Assembly: GCA_019695055.1 (NCBI GenBank)
Contig: JAIBAT010000063.1
Span: 70,220 to 130,276 of the forward strand
Source of the DNA: Candidatus Sumerlaeaceae bacterium
Lineage (GTDB): Bacteria > Sumerlaeota > Sumerlaeia > Sumerlaeales > Sumerlaeaceae
Direction of reading: 5' to 3'
DNA: 60,057 bases
Part shown: positions 35,292-43,638 of the stretch, one piece after another
Numbering within the stretch: the first letter of the stretch is position 1
How the letters are laid out: each line of letters begins with the position of its first letter
Position numbers and translations under genes: made by a program
The notes under the pieces: model-generated
What the model was told of the DNA's origin: nothing
What the model saw: only the letters and a program-made list of their open reading frames with translations
Database searches by the model: none

Positions 35292-36053
35292 CGACCGGCA
35301 GGCAAAGGCGGGTGAGTTTCGCTTTCAAACCGCTGCACCCCCTGCACCGCACGGACCTGCCCGATCCGGGTCTTGCCCCAGCCTTTGGACCCGGTTGAGA
35401 GGGGGGAGGGGGGGGCAGGATGATTTTGCACAAGTTTATTATTTTCAATGATGTGGATTATTTCGGGGCGTGTTTAGACCGATTTAAATCGCGCCAAATT
35501 GTCTGCTTGAACCGATCCAAATGTGCGTGAAAGTGCACCTTCCTTCGCCCGCGACGGGCGAGTTGGGAGTGCGAGAAGGGTGGTTTTGTGATGGCCGGTT
35601 GGTCATCCAGTCATTTCAAAGAACAGTGCGTGATGCAGGGTGGGGTGCCCCTGCATTCCTCCATTCGTATCACAGGCGAAGTCGACAGATTTGGAGGTCG
35701 GGTGACTTAAACTGAAGATGGGTTTAGCACAGGGAAAACGGTTTGCCTATTCCCTTACAGCCTCTACGGACCGCTTACGGACCCATGTCATAAAGTTGGT
35801 GGGGGCAAGGGTATGATCCAGGGACCCTGGTAACACCATATTCCAGGGACATGGTAACAGTTTGGGTTCCCTGGGAAAACGGTCTTGGGAGTGGGTGACA
35901 GAATTTTGATAGGGGCTTTGAACTGCGGAGCATACGGAGGACGCCGGGAAGGGCCGAGTGCGTGGCGGTCTTGACATTGCGTCCTTGCACTGCCGAAGCT
36001 AACAGATCAGTTTTGAATTCTGCGCACAATGTTAATGTGATTGATAAATAGAT
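35292..36053. other. Intergenic region with hairpins and one dispersed-repeat copy
   Basis: 762 bp without a supportable gene. It contains a G-rich run (about 35398-35418), a CGCCCG/CGGGCG hairpin at 35546-35560, and the dispersed-repeat copy at 35740-35837. Next to that copy is a CCCTGG/CCAGGG hairpin (35825-35848). The open frames at 35521-35715 (+), 35747-35977 (-) and 35775-36122 (-) run through these repeats and look fortuitous. Confidence 0.6.
35740..35837 (+). repeat. Dispersed intergenic repeat, copy 1 (inverted relative to copy 2)
   Basis: About 98 bp sharing ordered blocks with the reverse complement of 38776-38878. The blocks are GTTTGCCTATTCCC at one end, TTACAGCC, GACCCATG, and GGTATGATCC followed closely by GACCCTGGTAACACC at the other end. 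The final 29 bases differ at only three positions, while the middle has a 10-base length difference. This is seen directly by alignment of the two stretches. Confidence 0.75.
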
Positions 36054-36434
36054 TTGGCACATCGATTTGAGAGATTTAGGGCTTGGGTCCACAGATTGGT
36101 GGAGCCAGAATGGTTTGACCAACTACAGAGTCGATTCTACAGATGGCTCGACTCTAATAATCGGTTTACGGCAATTGACCCGCATTCTGCGATACGCAGA
36201 TGCGGACGTGACAATTGGGAATATGCCGAAGACGGTCGTACTCTCGTTTTTGTGACCGAAATTCTGGTAGAGCCACAGTTTCAATATGTTCTCTATGAGT
36301 CATCCATTAAGTCGTGGCTGCCGCCCAACGACCAAGTAAAGATACCAGATGAATTGAGGCGGCAAATTGCAGCCAAAATTGCCAAATTCCTAACAGAGGA
36401 GGGGCATAGGACCATAGTGGTGCCATTCGAGTAG
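36054..36434 (+). CDS. Small hypothetical protein
   Basis: 126 residues, with TTG 36054 as the likeliest start since no ATG is available upstream. The sequence has ordinary globular character: an amphipathic N-terminus rich in Trp, Phe and Arg, a central strand pair (TLVFVTEIL, FQYVLYES), and a C-terminal helix (IPDELRRQIAAKIAKFL). No family is recognised; size and composition would suit an immunity-like or phage-related protein, but nothing proves it. It converges on the next gene with 5 bp between stops. The composition is AT-richer than the window average. Confidence 0.45.
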   Translation: MAHRFERFRAWVHRLVEPEWFDQLQSRFYRWLDSNNRFTAIDPHSAIRRCGRDNWEYAEDGRTLVFVTEILVEPQFQYVLYESSIKSWLPPNDQVKIPDELRRQIAAKIAKFLTEEGHRTIVVPFE

Positions 36435-36439
36435 TCGCT

Positions 36440-37609
36440 TCAGTGCCGAGAGGCCGGAAATTCTCCTGCTACCAGATTGAGCGGGAACAAGCGGATTGAA
36501 TGCGTTCCTGTCCCGACATTCCTTTCAATAACCCTTGTTCGCGTGGTTTCGATTTCTTTTTCGGGCGTTGAAGTTTGATCGTAAAAGCCACCCATGCCCG
36601 GTTCAAATGTCGGTATCTCCACGGACGTGCCGTTTAGCTCAGGTTTGCCAATCATTGTGAGTTCATCCGCAGGATAGATAGAGCCAAGTTTTGCCATTTT
36701 GAAAATTATTATACGCGCAGGGTACGCAATTTCCCCCGACCATGCCCACTCCACAAGGTTCTTTGGACCGGGCTGGAGTACGCCATTTGGATCATCCCAG
36801 AAAAGTTGGGACTCCATAGGCAAACTGGATTGGCGGTCTGCTTTGAGTACTGAAACGGTTCGCGAGCCAGTTTTCATTCCTGATGCCGAGTTTGTGGGAG
36901 AAATGTGCTTCAAGACAACAAGATTGCCCTCGAATGAAATGTCCCGGAATCGTTTCGACTCTGGGCTGCCGTTCACAAACCATGAGCGCTGGGTGTCCAG
37001 GTTCGTTCGGCGACGGATGGGAGGCAGCAAGGCATTGTATACGAATCCAGTGCTTCTTAGCTGATCCGCGCTAATCTTAAAGCTCACATAATCAGACGGG
37101 AACTGTCCAAAGACTTGTTTGTAGATCGTGCCATCTTTGTGTACCCAGAACTTGAGAAGATGGTCGAGGACGTAGGGCACGGATTTCGACGTGCCATCGT
37201 CGGCAACTCCAACGGCAGACAGTAGCCGTGCCTCCACGAACAACGTTCCGCCGTCATAGGCGACGTTAATGCGCCGGATGGTGTGCAAGCTAATCAGTTT
37301 TTCGTCACCGTCGGTATCGATCCCAGGCGGGCTGTTTTCCATCTTTAGAAAGCCCGGCGGTACGGTCGTTTTGGAGATCACCTGATACGAGTATTTTGCT
37401 GTTCTTAGGGCGTGCAGTTGCCTGTCTTCTGCACGAAAGACACACGCTGCGTCTGGACTAAGGAGACTGTCTGCCAATGCGAGCAAATCGGCACTGCTCG
37501 TTGACGCAGTATCGGCAACTACGCGATTGGGAATGCACAGCATTGCGGAAATGAAGCCAATAAGGAAGGCCCGCCTGAAGGTAAGAGACAGTTTGTCGAA
37601 TTTCTTCAT
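36440..37609 (-). CDS. Secreted hypothetical protein
   Basis: 389 residues from ATG 37609, chosen because it places a signal peptide (FRRAFLIGFISAMLCIPNRVVA) at the N-terminus; the in-frame start at 37771 would precede it with an unrelated 54-residue leader. The mature part is beta-rich without a recognised domain, and repeated mentions of charged Asp/Gly loops suggest a folded exported protein. It is of lower GC than surrounding genes and lies within the segment bounded by the inverted dispersed repeats. Function is unknown. Confidence 0.6.
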   Translation of the reverse strand: MKKFDKLSLTFRRAFLIGFISAMLCIPNRVVADTASTSSADLLALADSLLSPDAACVFRAEDRQLHALRTAKYSYQVISKTTVPPGFLKMENSPPGIDTDGDEKLISLHTIRRINVAYDGGTLFVEARLLSAVGVADDGTSKSVPYVLDHLLKFWVHKDGTIYKQVFGQFPSDYVSFKISADQLRSTGFVYNALLPPIRRRTNLDTQRSWFVNGSPESKRFRDISFEGNLVVLKHISPTNSASGMKTGSRTVSVLKADRQSSLPMESQLFWDDPNGVLQPGPKNLVEWAWSGEIAYPARIIIFKMAKLGSIYPADELTMIGKPELNGTSVEIPTFEPGMGGFYDQTSTPEKEIETTRTRVIERNVGTGTHSIRLFPLNLVAGEFPASRH

Positions 37610-37981
37610 GGCACCCACTGATATGAAATAAATTTGTTTCGGGCGGAATCTACAGCACCGGAAAATACGAAAGACAACCGCCAAACAGCGGGGTGTTAAG
37701 GAGTGGATAAGGGCATTAAATCGCGGAGAACGCCGAGTAGAATCGAATGCGTGAAAAATGGTGCCAGGCAATAGTTGAGCTGATCGTTTGGCAGGTTTTG
37801 AGGATGGGGGCAGTCGTTCGGTTCAACCACGTTCGTGGTTGTGGGTATGGGGCGTCGTGGTCCGGGGGCTGGCGCGCCCCGGCTATTCATGTTCATCCCC
37901 GTTGGGGATGGTGGGGGCAAAGCCAACGGAATGACGCAAAGGTGCAATGACGCAAAGGATTCACAACGGGATGGGCTGTTT
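37610..37981. other. Intergenic region containing REP-like hairpins
   Basis: 372 bp between the secreted protein and the NAD-binding protein gene. It is dominated by a compact set of hairpins at 37825-37909 and a 16-bp-spaced direct repeat of AATGACGCAAAGG at about 37930-37961. No convincing coding frame is present. Confidence 0.6.
37825..37909. repeat. REP-like cluster of three hairpins
   Basis: Three short palindromes in 85 bp: AACCAC-GTTC-GTGGTT (37825-37840), CCGGGG paired with CCCCGG (about 37862-37882), and ATCCCC-GTT-GGGGAT (37895-37909). Closely spaced hairpins of this CCCCGTTGGGG type are typical of intergenic REP/REPIN elements. Only one copy lies in the window, so dispersal cannot be shown here. 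Confidence 0.55.
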
Positions 37982-38707
37982 TTATCGGCGGCGCGACACG
38001 AGGGGGGCGGCGCGGAGGAACTGATTAGCGGCCGCTTCCTCGAGCATCCAACGGGCCATTGCGCGATAGGAGACGGGCATCCAGGTGTTGGGCGCACCGG
38101 CCCAATCTCGCGATGCGACCGGGGGCTCGTCGCGCCCTTTTGAGTTCAGTCCGCCCCGGACGAGGGTCCATCGAAGGGAAGAGAATGCGCCGCGACCGAG
38201 TGCGTCCGCCACGGATTGTTGCTCCCTGGCTCCGCGACCAATGATACCCGGAAACCATGAGAAGAGGCGCATGAGGAAACTGGCCGGCTGCCCCGGTGAC
38301 GAGGACAGGAGGGTATTGATCACAACGACTCGGTCAACCCTCGCAGCGGACATCGCCTGCTCCACCGTGTCCATGTTTGCAGAGAGCAAGGCCGAGGGAT
38401 CCTGGCTGGTGCCTGTGACGCCGAGGGCGGTCAGAACGGCGTCGGCCCCGGCAAAGGCGGCTTGCAGCGCAGCCCGGTCGGAGAGGGAGGTGACCACGGC
38501 AATCCGGGAGCCGGGCGGCACATTGGTGATCCGTTCCGGTCGGGAACGGACAACGGCGGTGAAACCGATTCCCTCCTCGCGGCAGACGGAGAGGATGCCC
38601 TGGCCAAGCCCGCCGGCAGCGCCAAGGACGGCTACGTGGCGAGGGCGCGGGCCAGGGTGATTTTCAGGAAGTAGTTCTGTCATCGAGTCGGGTCCAGTCA
38701 TCTTCAT
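37982..38707 (-). CDS. NAD(P)-binding Rossmann-fold protein (atypical SDR)
   Basis: 241 residues with an N-terminal dinucleotide-binding motif VAVLGAAGGLGQGIL (GxxGxxG type), followed by VVRSRPERI, a second strand, and ALGVTGTSQDP/VVVINTLLSSS strands of an NmrA-like or atypical short-chain dehydrogenase. The catalytic YxxxK of classical SDRs is not evident, so binding or regulatory roles are as likely as catalysis. The start could be residue 1, 3 or 9, all Met. It is bounded by the REP-like cluster and by the second dispersed-repeat copy. Confidence 0.75.
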   Translation of the reverse strand: MKMTGPDSMTELLPENHPGPRPRHVAVLGAAGGLGQGILSVCREEGIGFTAVVRSRPERITNVPPGSRIAVVTSLSDRAALQAAFAGADAVLTALGVTGTSQDPSALLSANMDTVEQAMSAARVDRVVVINTLLSSSPGQPASFLMRLFSWFPGIIGRGAREQQSVADALGRGAFSSLRWTLVRGGLNSKGRDEPPVASRDWAGAPNTWMPVSYRAMARWMLEEAAANQFLRAAPLVSRRR

Positions 38708-39223
38708 CCTTCGCTTCGCTTAAACCCTTAATTGAATCTAAAGTCGGGACCGGCACGCGTTCAGTCCTGAAACAAGGTGTTACCAGGGTCTTAGGATCAT
38801 ACCCCGATCCTAACCTCGCGTTGGCTTCTCATGGGTCTAGAAGGGGCTGTAAGGGGTCGTGGGGGAATAGGCAAACCCTTCCCAGCTGTGGCAGGCTGCT
38901 TTCCATCATGAGAACATTCTGCCAAAAGCTTCTTCAAACCGAAATTCCGTCGGGACACCCCCCACCCAATGCACCAGCGCACAAATTGCGCGTTAACCCT
39001 TTTGTTACCAACGATCAAAATCAGAAAACACCTTGCAATTTCACGGTAACAACTAGAATTAATGCAAAAATTCGTTCTCCAACATCAATAAATTCAACAC
39101 GGAACGTCCTCCTAATTCCACACAGAATTTTCGGCGAAATGTGCTTCCAAAGCCCAATAAAATCAATGCGGAAGGAACGAATAATTACCCACGCAAAAAG
39201 CGCAGCTAAACGGAGGGAAAATG
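38708..39223. other. Intergenic region with repeat copy 2 and an AT-rich tract
   Basis: 516 bp. It holds the dispersed-repeat copy at 38776-38878, then about 260 bp of markedly AT-rich sequence (about 38930-39200). That tract contains a degenerate tandem pattern around CGTTCC...TTGA.TTTATTG read on the minus strand. No protein-coding frame is convincing. Confidence 0.55.
38776..38878 (-). repeat. Dispersed intergenic repeat, copy 2
   Basis: The reverse complement of this stretch carries the same ordered blocks as 35740-35837: GTTTGCCTATTCCC, TTACAGCC, GACCCATG, GGTATGATCC and GACCCTGGTAACACC. The two copies are in inverted orientation about 2.9 kb apart and bracket three protein genes. No terminal target duplication was recognised. 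Confidence 0.75.
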
Positions 39224-40789
39224 CTACTTCAGCCCGTACGCCACGACGCTGTTCCAGGTGCCCATGTAGACCTTCCCGTTGGCGATGGTAGGCACGGCGA
39301 ACTTGACCCGGTCGCCGGGCAGGTCGGCTTCGCCATTCATGTTGCTGTGGTAGAGCAGATCCATGTTGTCGGCGCGGTAGGCATAGAGGGCGGCGGGGGG
39401 ACCGGGGTTGACCATGCTGCTGCGCTTGGAGACGGCCCACACGATGCCGTCCTGGTTTCCGTTGGCGGAGATGGACGGGATGGCGCCGGGCCAGAAGAGA
39501 TAGGTGCTGGCGGTGGCAACTGGGTCGGTGGTGAGCCCATCGCTGGAAACACCATAGGCGCGGGGATAGGCGCCTGCGGGGCAGACATAGGCGTGGTTAT
39601 TGAAGTACGCAAAGGATCCCCAGACGTTGGTGATGGAATTGGGAAGATACTGGACGATCTGGTTGTTGTCGGTCTCGCGGAACTTGCCGAGGTTGTCCCG
39701 ATCGAGTACGAACAAGTCGGGTGTCTTGCTGCCGGCAATGATGAGATTGGACGGGGTGCCGGATAGTCCGCTGACCAGCATGGCACCACAGGTTCCGAAG
39801 TCGCGATCGGCGGCTTCCATGTAGGCCTGGTTGTAAGGGGTGAAATAATCCACCACTTGGAATTTGGTGCCGGAAGGGCTCAGCTTGATGATACTGTCGG
39901 CATAGTCTTGTCCCCCGGTATTGGCATTGAAGGTGCCGTTGCCAACATTGGCGTAGATGTTTCCGTCTTCATCGGCGGAGAGGGCGCAGCCCCCCTGCCA
40001 GACACCGCCCTTCACCCCGGTAGGGGTGGTGGTGAAACTCCGGAGGAGGCGCAAGGTGCGGGCGTTGTAGCCAAGGATAAATCCGTGGTAAGCGTTGTGG
40101 TTGCCATGGGCCCCGAAGGCGACATAGACGACGCCGTTTGAAAGAAGCAAACCGGCTCGTTGGTTTTCGAGCAGTGGGTCAAAGGTAATGGTGGGTTGGT
40201 TGCGGCCACGGATGGTGGCGCGGATGGCGACGGGGCTGCCAGGGCGTTCGCGGCCCGAAGTGATATCCAATGCGTGGAGACGCTGGGCGTAGCGGCCGTT
40301 TTCCTTGGTCTTGGCAACGACAAAGAGGGTTCCCGCAACCCTGTCGATCACGGGAGTGCCCGTGATGCCAATTTCCGGCCAGATATCCTCGGTTCCGACG
40401 TCCTGGTAAGGTATGGTCGTGATTCCGCGGGCGGGATTGATGAACGAGACTTGCCACAGGGGGGTGGCGTTTTGTCCGGCGGTTGAGTCAGCGTCCAATG
40501 CATAGACACTGTTGTGTTCGGTGGCGACAAACAAGACGTTGTGGACGCCTTTGTTCTGGATGGTGAGGTTTGAGACATAAAGCGGCTGCGCATGAACAAA
40601 ACCGTCCACGGGCTGCGAAAAGAGCTTTCCAAAGGTGGCGGGGTTTACGTTGGCCGGGGTCAGGGTAACCTCCTGGAGGTTCTGGCCGGTGCGGGCGTTG
40701 TCGTTGTGGTAGGTGAGGACGTCCACCTGGGCAATCGCCGGCAGGGCGAAGGCAGCCAGTGTGGTGGCGAGGGCGATGGTGAGTTTCAT
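39224..40789 (-). CDS. Secreted beta-propeller (PQQ-like) protein
   Basis: 521 residues from ATG 40789, which gives a signal peptide (MKLTIALATTLAAFALPAIA); the longer frame to 41203 only overlaps the permease gene. The mature part is a repeated four-strand propeller with blade motifs such as VLFVATEHNSVYALDADS, GTLFVVAKTKE, GVVYVAFGAHG and GKVYMGTWNSVVAYGL, as in quinoprotein-like periplasmic proteins. The Trp-docking signature of true PQQ dehydrogenases is not clear, so a non-enzymatic propeller is likely. It is the last gene of a long minus-strand run, 76 bp after the BtuC-like permease. Confidence 0.8.
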   Translation of the reverse strand: MKLTIALATTLAAFALPAIAQVDVLTYHNDNARTGQNLQEVTLTPANVNPATFGKLFSQPVDGFVHAQPLYVSNLTIQNKGVHNVLFVATEHNSVYALDADSTAGQNATPLWQVSFINPARGITTIPYQDVGTEDIWPEIGITGTPVIDRVAGTLFVVAKTKENGRYAQRLHALDITSGRERPGSPVAIRATIRGRNQPTITFDPLLENQRAGLLLSNGVVYVAFGAHGNHNAYHGFILGYNARTLRLLRSFTTTPTGVKGGVWQGGCALSADEDGNIYANVGNGTFNANTGGQDYADSIIKLSPSGTKFQVVDYFTPYNQAYMEAADRDFGTCGAMLVSGLSGTPSNLIIAGSKTPDLFVLDRDNLGKFRETDNNQIVQYLPNSITNVWGSFAYFNNHAYVCPAGAYPRAYGVSSDGLTTDPVATASTYLFWPGAIPSISANGNQDGIVWAVSKRSSMVNPGPPAALYAYRADNMDLLYHSNMNGEADLPGDRVKFAVPTIANGKVYMGTWNSVVAYGLK

Positions 40790-40865
40790 TCGGGTACTCC
40801 GTAGGGCGGAAATTTCGGCGTGAGACTCGTTAAGCGTCCCTGCGGATGCAAGGGAATACGCGGCG

Positions 40866-41918
40866 CTAACGTCGTGCGCTTCGGAGAAGAAGGACCATGA
40901 ATACGGGTCCGCCGATGAGGGCGGTGATGATGCCGACGGGGATTTCGCTGGTTTGGCGGATGGGGGCTCCGGCTGCGGCGAGGAGTTCGAGGCCGCGCCA
41001 GCCGAGGAAATCGCAGGCAAGTAGAAACACGCCGCCCCAGATAAGGGAGAGGGGGAGGAGGAGGCGGTTGTCGGCGCCGAACATGAGGCGGAGCGCGTGG
41101 GGAACGACAAGGCCGACGAAGCCGATGGGACCGCTAACGGCGACGACGGCGCTGGTGAGGACGGCGGCGGCGAGCATGATGCGCTGGACGGCGCGGGACA
41201 CATCGAGGCCGAGGTGCGCGGCGGTGGCGGGGTCGAGGCTGAGGAGGTTCATGGCGCGGGTTTGGAAGAAGAGCACAATGCCGGCGACGGCGACGATGGG
41301 CGCGACGACGGCAAGCTGGCCATAACCGACGATGTCGAGACCGCCGAGGGCCCAGACATACATTTGTTGGACGCGCGTGAAATCGGCAAAGAACTGAAGC
41401 AGTAGCATGAACGATGTGATGATGACATTCAGCATGACGCCGGCGAGGAGGAGGCTGACGGCGGAGAAGCGGCGCGTGCGCGCGGCCATGACCTGGAGCA
41501 CGGTGAGCGGCAGGAGGGATCCGGCGAAACAGAGGACGGGAGAGAGGTACGGGGCGGTGGCGGCGGCCTGAAGGCCGGCGAGGGCCGCGAGCATCTTGCC
41601 GAGGGATGCGCCGGAGGAAATGCCCAGTACATAGGGCTCGGCGAGGGGATTGCGCAGCACGGCCTGGAAGGCGAGCCCGGCGACGGCGAGCGCGCCGCCC
41701 ACCAGCAGGGCCAGGAGCACCCGGGGAATGCGCGTGCCCCAGAAGACCATGGCGTCGGTGGTGGGGTAGTCGGCCCATGGCGCGGTGGCGATGGCTGTTT
41801 TAAGGTTTATCTGGCCGCCAATGAGAGGGATTGTGGTTCCCAGCGCGATGGCCACAAGGAGCGCAAAGGTGACATGAAGGGCCAGGCGGCTGGCGGTGAG
41901 GTTTGCCGGGCGCGTCAT
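40866..41918 (-). CDS. BtuC/FecCD-family ABC importer permease
   Basis: 350 residues, about ten membrane segments, from ATG 41918 (an in-frame start at 42158 would run through the ATPase gene). Family landmarks: WGTRIPRVLLALLVGGALAVAG, NPLAEPYVLGISSGASLG, WALGGLD, and GPIGFVGLVVPHALR. Such permeases import vitamin B12, haem or ferric siderophores. Its start overlaps the ATPase stop by 4 bp. The substrate is not certain; the B12-dependent reductase in this genome makes cobalamin a reasonable guess. Confidence 0.92.
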   Translation of the reverse strand: MTRPANLTASRLALHVTFALLVAIALGTTIPLIGGQINLKTAIATAPWADYPTTDAMVFWGTRIPRVLLALLVGGALAVAGLAFQAVLRNPLAEPYVLGISSGASLGKMLAALAGLQAAATAPYLSPVLCFAGSLLPLTVLQVMAARTRRFSAVSLLLAGVMLNVIITSFMLLLQFFADFTRVQQMYVWALGGLDIVGYGQLAVVAPIVAVAGIVLFFQTRAMNLLSLDPATAAHLGLDVSRAVQRIMLAAAVLTSAVVAVSGPIGFVGLVVPHALRLMFGADNRLLLPLSLIWGGVFLLACDFLGWRGLELLAAAGAPIRQTSEIPVGIITALIGGPVFMVLLLRSARR

Positions 41919-42694
41919 GGGAAGTCCACCCGGACGGGGCGATGGGGGGTGGATTCCACGGTAAGCGGCACATCGTATAGTTTGCCCAATAGTTCCGCGG
42001 AAAGGATGTCGGCGGGGACGCCGTCGGCAATGAGTTGTCCGTTGTTCATGAGCACCAACCGCGATGCCCATCGGGCGGCGATGTTGAGGTCGTGGAAGGT
42101 GGCAATGATCGTTGTTCCGCCGCGGCGGGCGTCGGCAAGCAGGTTCATGATCTGCCACTGGCGGCGGAGATCGAGGAAGGAGACGGGTTCGTCGAGCACA
42201 AGTATGGGGGCGCCCTGGGCGAAGGCGCGGGCCAGCAGCACAAGCTGTTGCTCACCGCCACTGAGGTTGCCGTATAAGGTGGCGGAGTGGTCATGGAGAC
42301 CGCACTTTCTCAGGGCGTCTTGCGCGGCGGTGATGTCGGGCGCGGAATCCAGCGCACCGAGGCCTGCATAGGGATGGCGGCCCATGAGAACGACTTCGAG
42401 GACCGTGAATGGAAAATCGATTTCTGATTTCTGCGCGACGAAGGCGATCTCGCGGGCCACCTCGGCGCGGCGCATGCGGCAGACCTCCGCGCCACGCAGC
42501 GAAACCGTTCCGGCGTCGGGGTGCAGGAATCCTGTGAGGAGTTGCAGCAGCGTGGATTTGCCCGCGCCGTTGGGGCCGGCAAGGCCGATGAACTCGCCGG
42601 GTTGCACATCAAGCGAAAGGCTGTGGAGGACCTCGCGGGCGCCATAGGCGAAGCGCACGTCGCGGGCAGAAATGATGGGCGCAGGTTGAGTCAT
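41915..42694 (-). CDS. BtuD/FecE-family ABC importer ATPase
   Basis: 259 residues. Walker A GLAGPNGAGKSTLL, Q-loop VAQKSEIDF, signature LSGGEQQLVLLARA, Walker B ILVLDEPVSF and switch His in TFHDLN are all present. It powers the neighbouring permease. The gene sits 46 bp after the binding-protein gene and overlaps the permease by 4 bp, a normal order for BtuFDC-type clusters. Confidence 0.94.
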   Translation of the reverse strand: MTQPAPIISARDVRFAYGAREVLHSLSLDVQPGEFIGLAGPNGAGKSTLLQLLTGFLHPDAGTVSLRGAEVCRMRRAEVAREIAFVAQKSEIDFPFTVLEVVLMGRHPYAGLGALDSAPDITAAQDALRKCGLHDHSATLYGNLSGGEQQLVLLARAFAQGAPILVLDEPVSFLDLRRQWQIMNLLADARRGGTTIIATFHDLNIAARWASRLVLMNNGQLIADGVPADILSAELLGKLYDVPLTVESTPHRPVRVDFP

Positions 42695-42740
42695 GGAGTT
42701 GTGTCAAACGCTATCAGCGCGCAGGACGCAAACGGAGATT

Positions 42741-43625
42741 TCAGCGATGGATGAGTTCTTCGAGTTTCGTGGCGGTTTCCGGAAGGGCCATGCCGGGGAC
42801 GGTGAGGCGGGGATTGGTGATGAAATAGACGCGGCCAGATTTGACGGCTTTGAGGGCGGGCATCTGCTGCCATACTCTCCGCTGCGATTCCGTGGGGCTG
42901 GTTTCCTCGCCGCCGGCGGTGAAGGTGGTGTCGATGATGACGTCTGGATCGGCGGCGGCGAGCTGCTCCTTGCTGATGACGACGGAGGGATGGGGGCCGG
43001 GGGGGGCGGCATTGGTGGCGCCAGCGGCAATCAGCAGGTCGTTAAAGAAGCTGTCGGTGCCAGCCACGTAGAGGTTTTGCAGGCTGCCAGCGTCGCGGGA
43101 CTGGATGACAAGCACGCGAGCACCGGGTTTGCCCGATGCGCGTTGGGCGACCTCGGCGATTTGGGATTTGAGGTTGGAGACCATTTGTTCCGCAGCGGTG
43201 GTGCGCCCGCAGGCCGCGCCCAGGGTTTGAATGGCTTCGTAGACCTGCCGCAGCGAATCGGCCGGAATGAGTTGGGAGGCGATGTTCAGTTTGGCGAGTT
43301 TGTCGGCGAGTTCCTTTTGGGAATCGAGCAGGATTACGACATCCGGGCGAAGGGACAAGATGCGTTCGATGTTGGGGTTCAGCAGGCTCCCGGCGTGGGG
43401 CCGAGTGGCGGCCTCGGGGGGCTGCTTGCAGTAGTCGCTGACGCCGATGACCATGTCACCTGCGCCCATGGCGAAGAGGAACTCGGTATGGCTGGGGACG
43501 AGGGAGAGGATTCGCGTGGTGGGTAAGTCGCCCGCGGCGGCGAAGCTGGCCGTGGCGAGCAGCAGGAAAAACAAAGCGCCCGTACACAATCGGTATGCAC
43601 AGGCACGAAAACTATTGGGCATCAT
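42741..43625 (-). CDS. BtuF-like periplasmic binding protein
   Basis: 294 residues; two adjacent ATG codons at 43625 and 43622. A signal peptide ends near SFAAAGD. The mature part is a class III (helical-backbone) binding protein: ILSLVPSHTEFLFAMGAGDMVIGVS, NIERILSLRPDVVIL, and the C-terminal lobe with a closing KLEEL helix. It captures a substrate for the adjoining importer. The clustered motif matches BtuF-like corrinoid binders, but haem and siderophore binders share it. It lies 13 bp after the transaminase gene. Confidence 0.9.
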   Translation of the reverse strand: MMPNSFRACAYRLCTGALFFLLLATASFAAAGDLPTTRILSLVPSHTEFLFAMGAGDMVIGVSDYCKQPPEAATRPHAGSLLNPNIERILSLRPDVVILLDSQKELADKLAKLNIASQLIPADSLRQVYEAIQTLGAACGRTTAAEQMVSNLKSQIAEVAQRASGKPGARVLVIQSRDAGSLQNLYVAGTDSFFNDLLIAAGATNAAPPGPHPSVVISKEQLAAADPDVIIDTTFTAGGEETSPTESQRRVWQQMPALKAVKSGRVYFITNPRLTVPGMALPETATKLEELIHR

Positions 43626-43638
43626 GACGCCCTTGTTG

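Noticed and set aside
35521..36122. Small open frames in the repeat-bearing spacer
   Set aside because: They overlap on both strands, run through the dispersed repeat and lack ribosome sites or protein-like composition.
39224..41203. Long extension of the propeller gene to 41203
   Set aside because: The extra N-terminal part is Pro/Ser/Ala-rich nonsense antisense-frame sequence within the permease gene; ATG 40789 gives a clean signal peptide.
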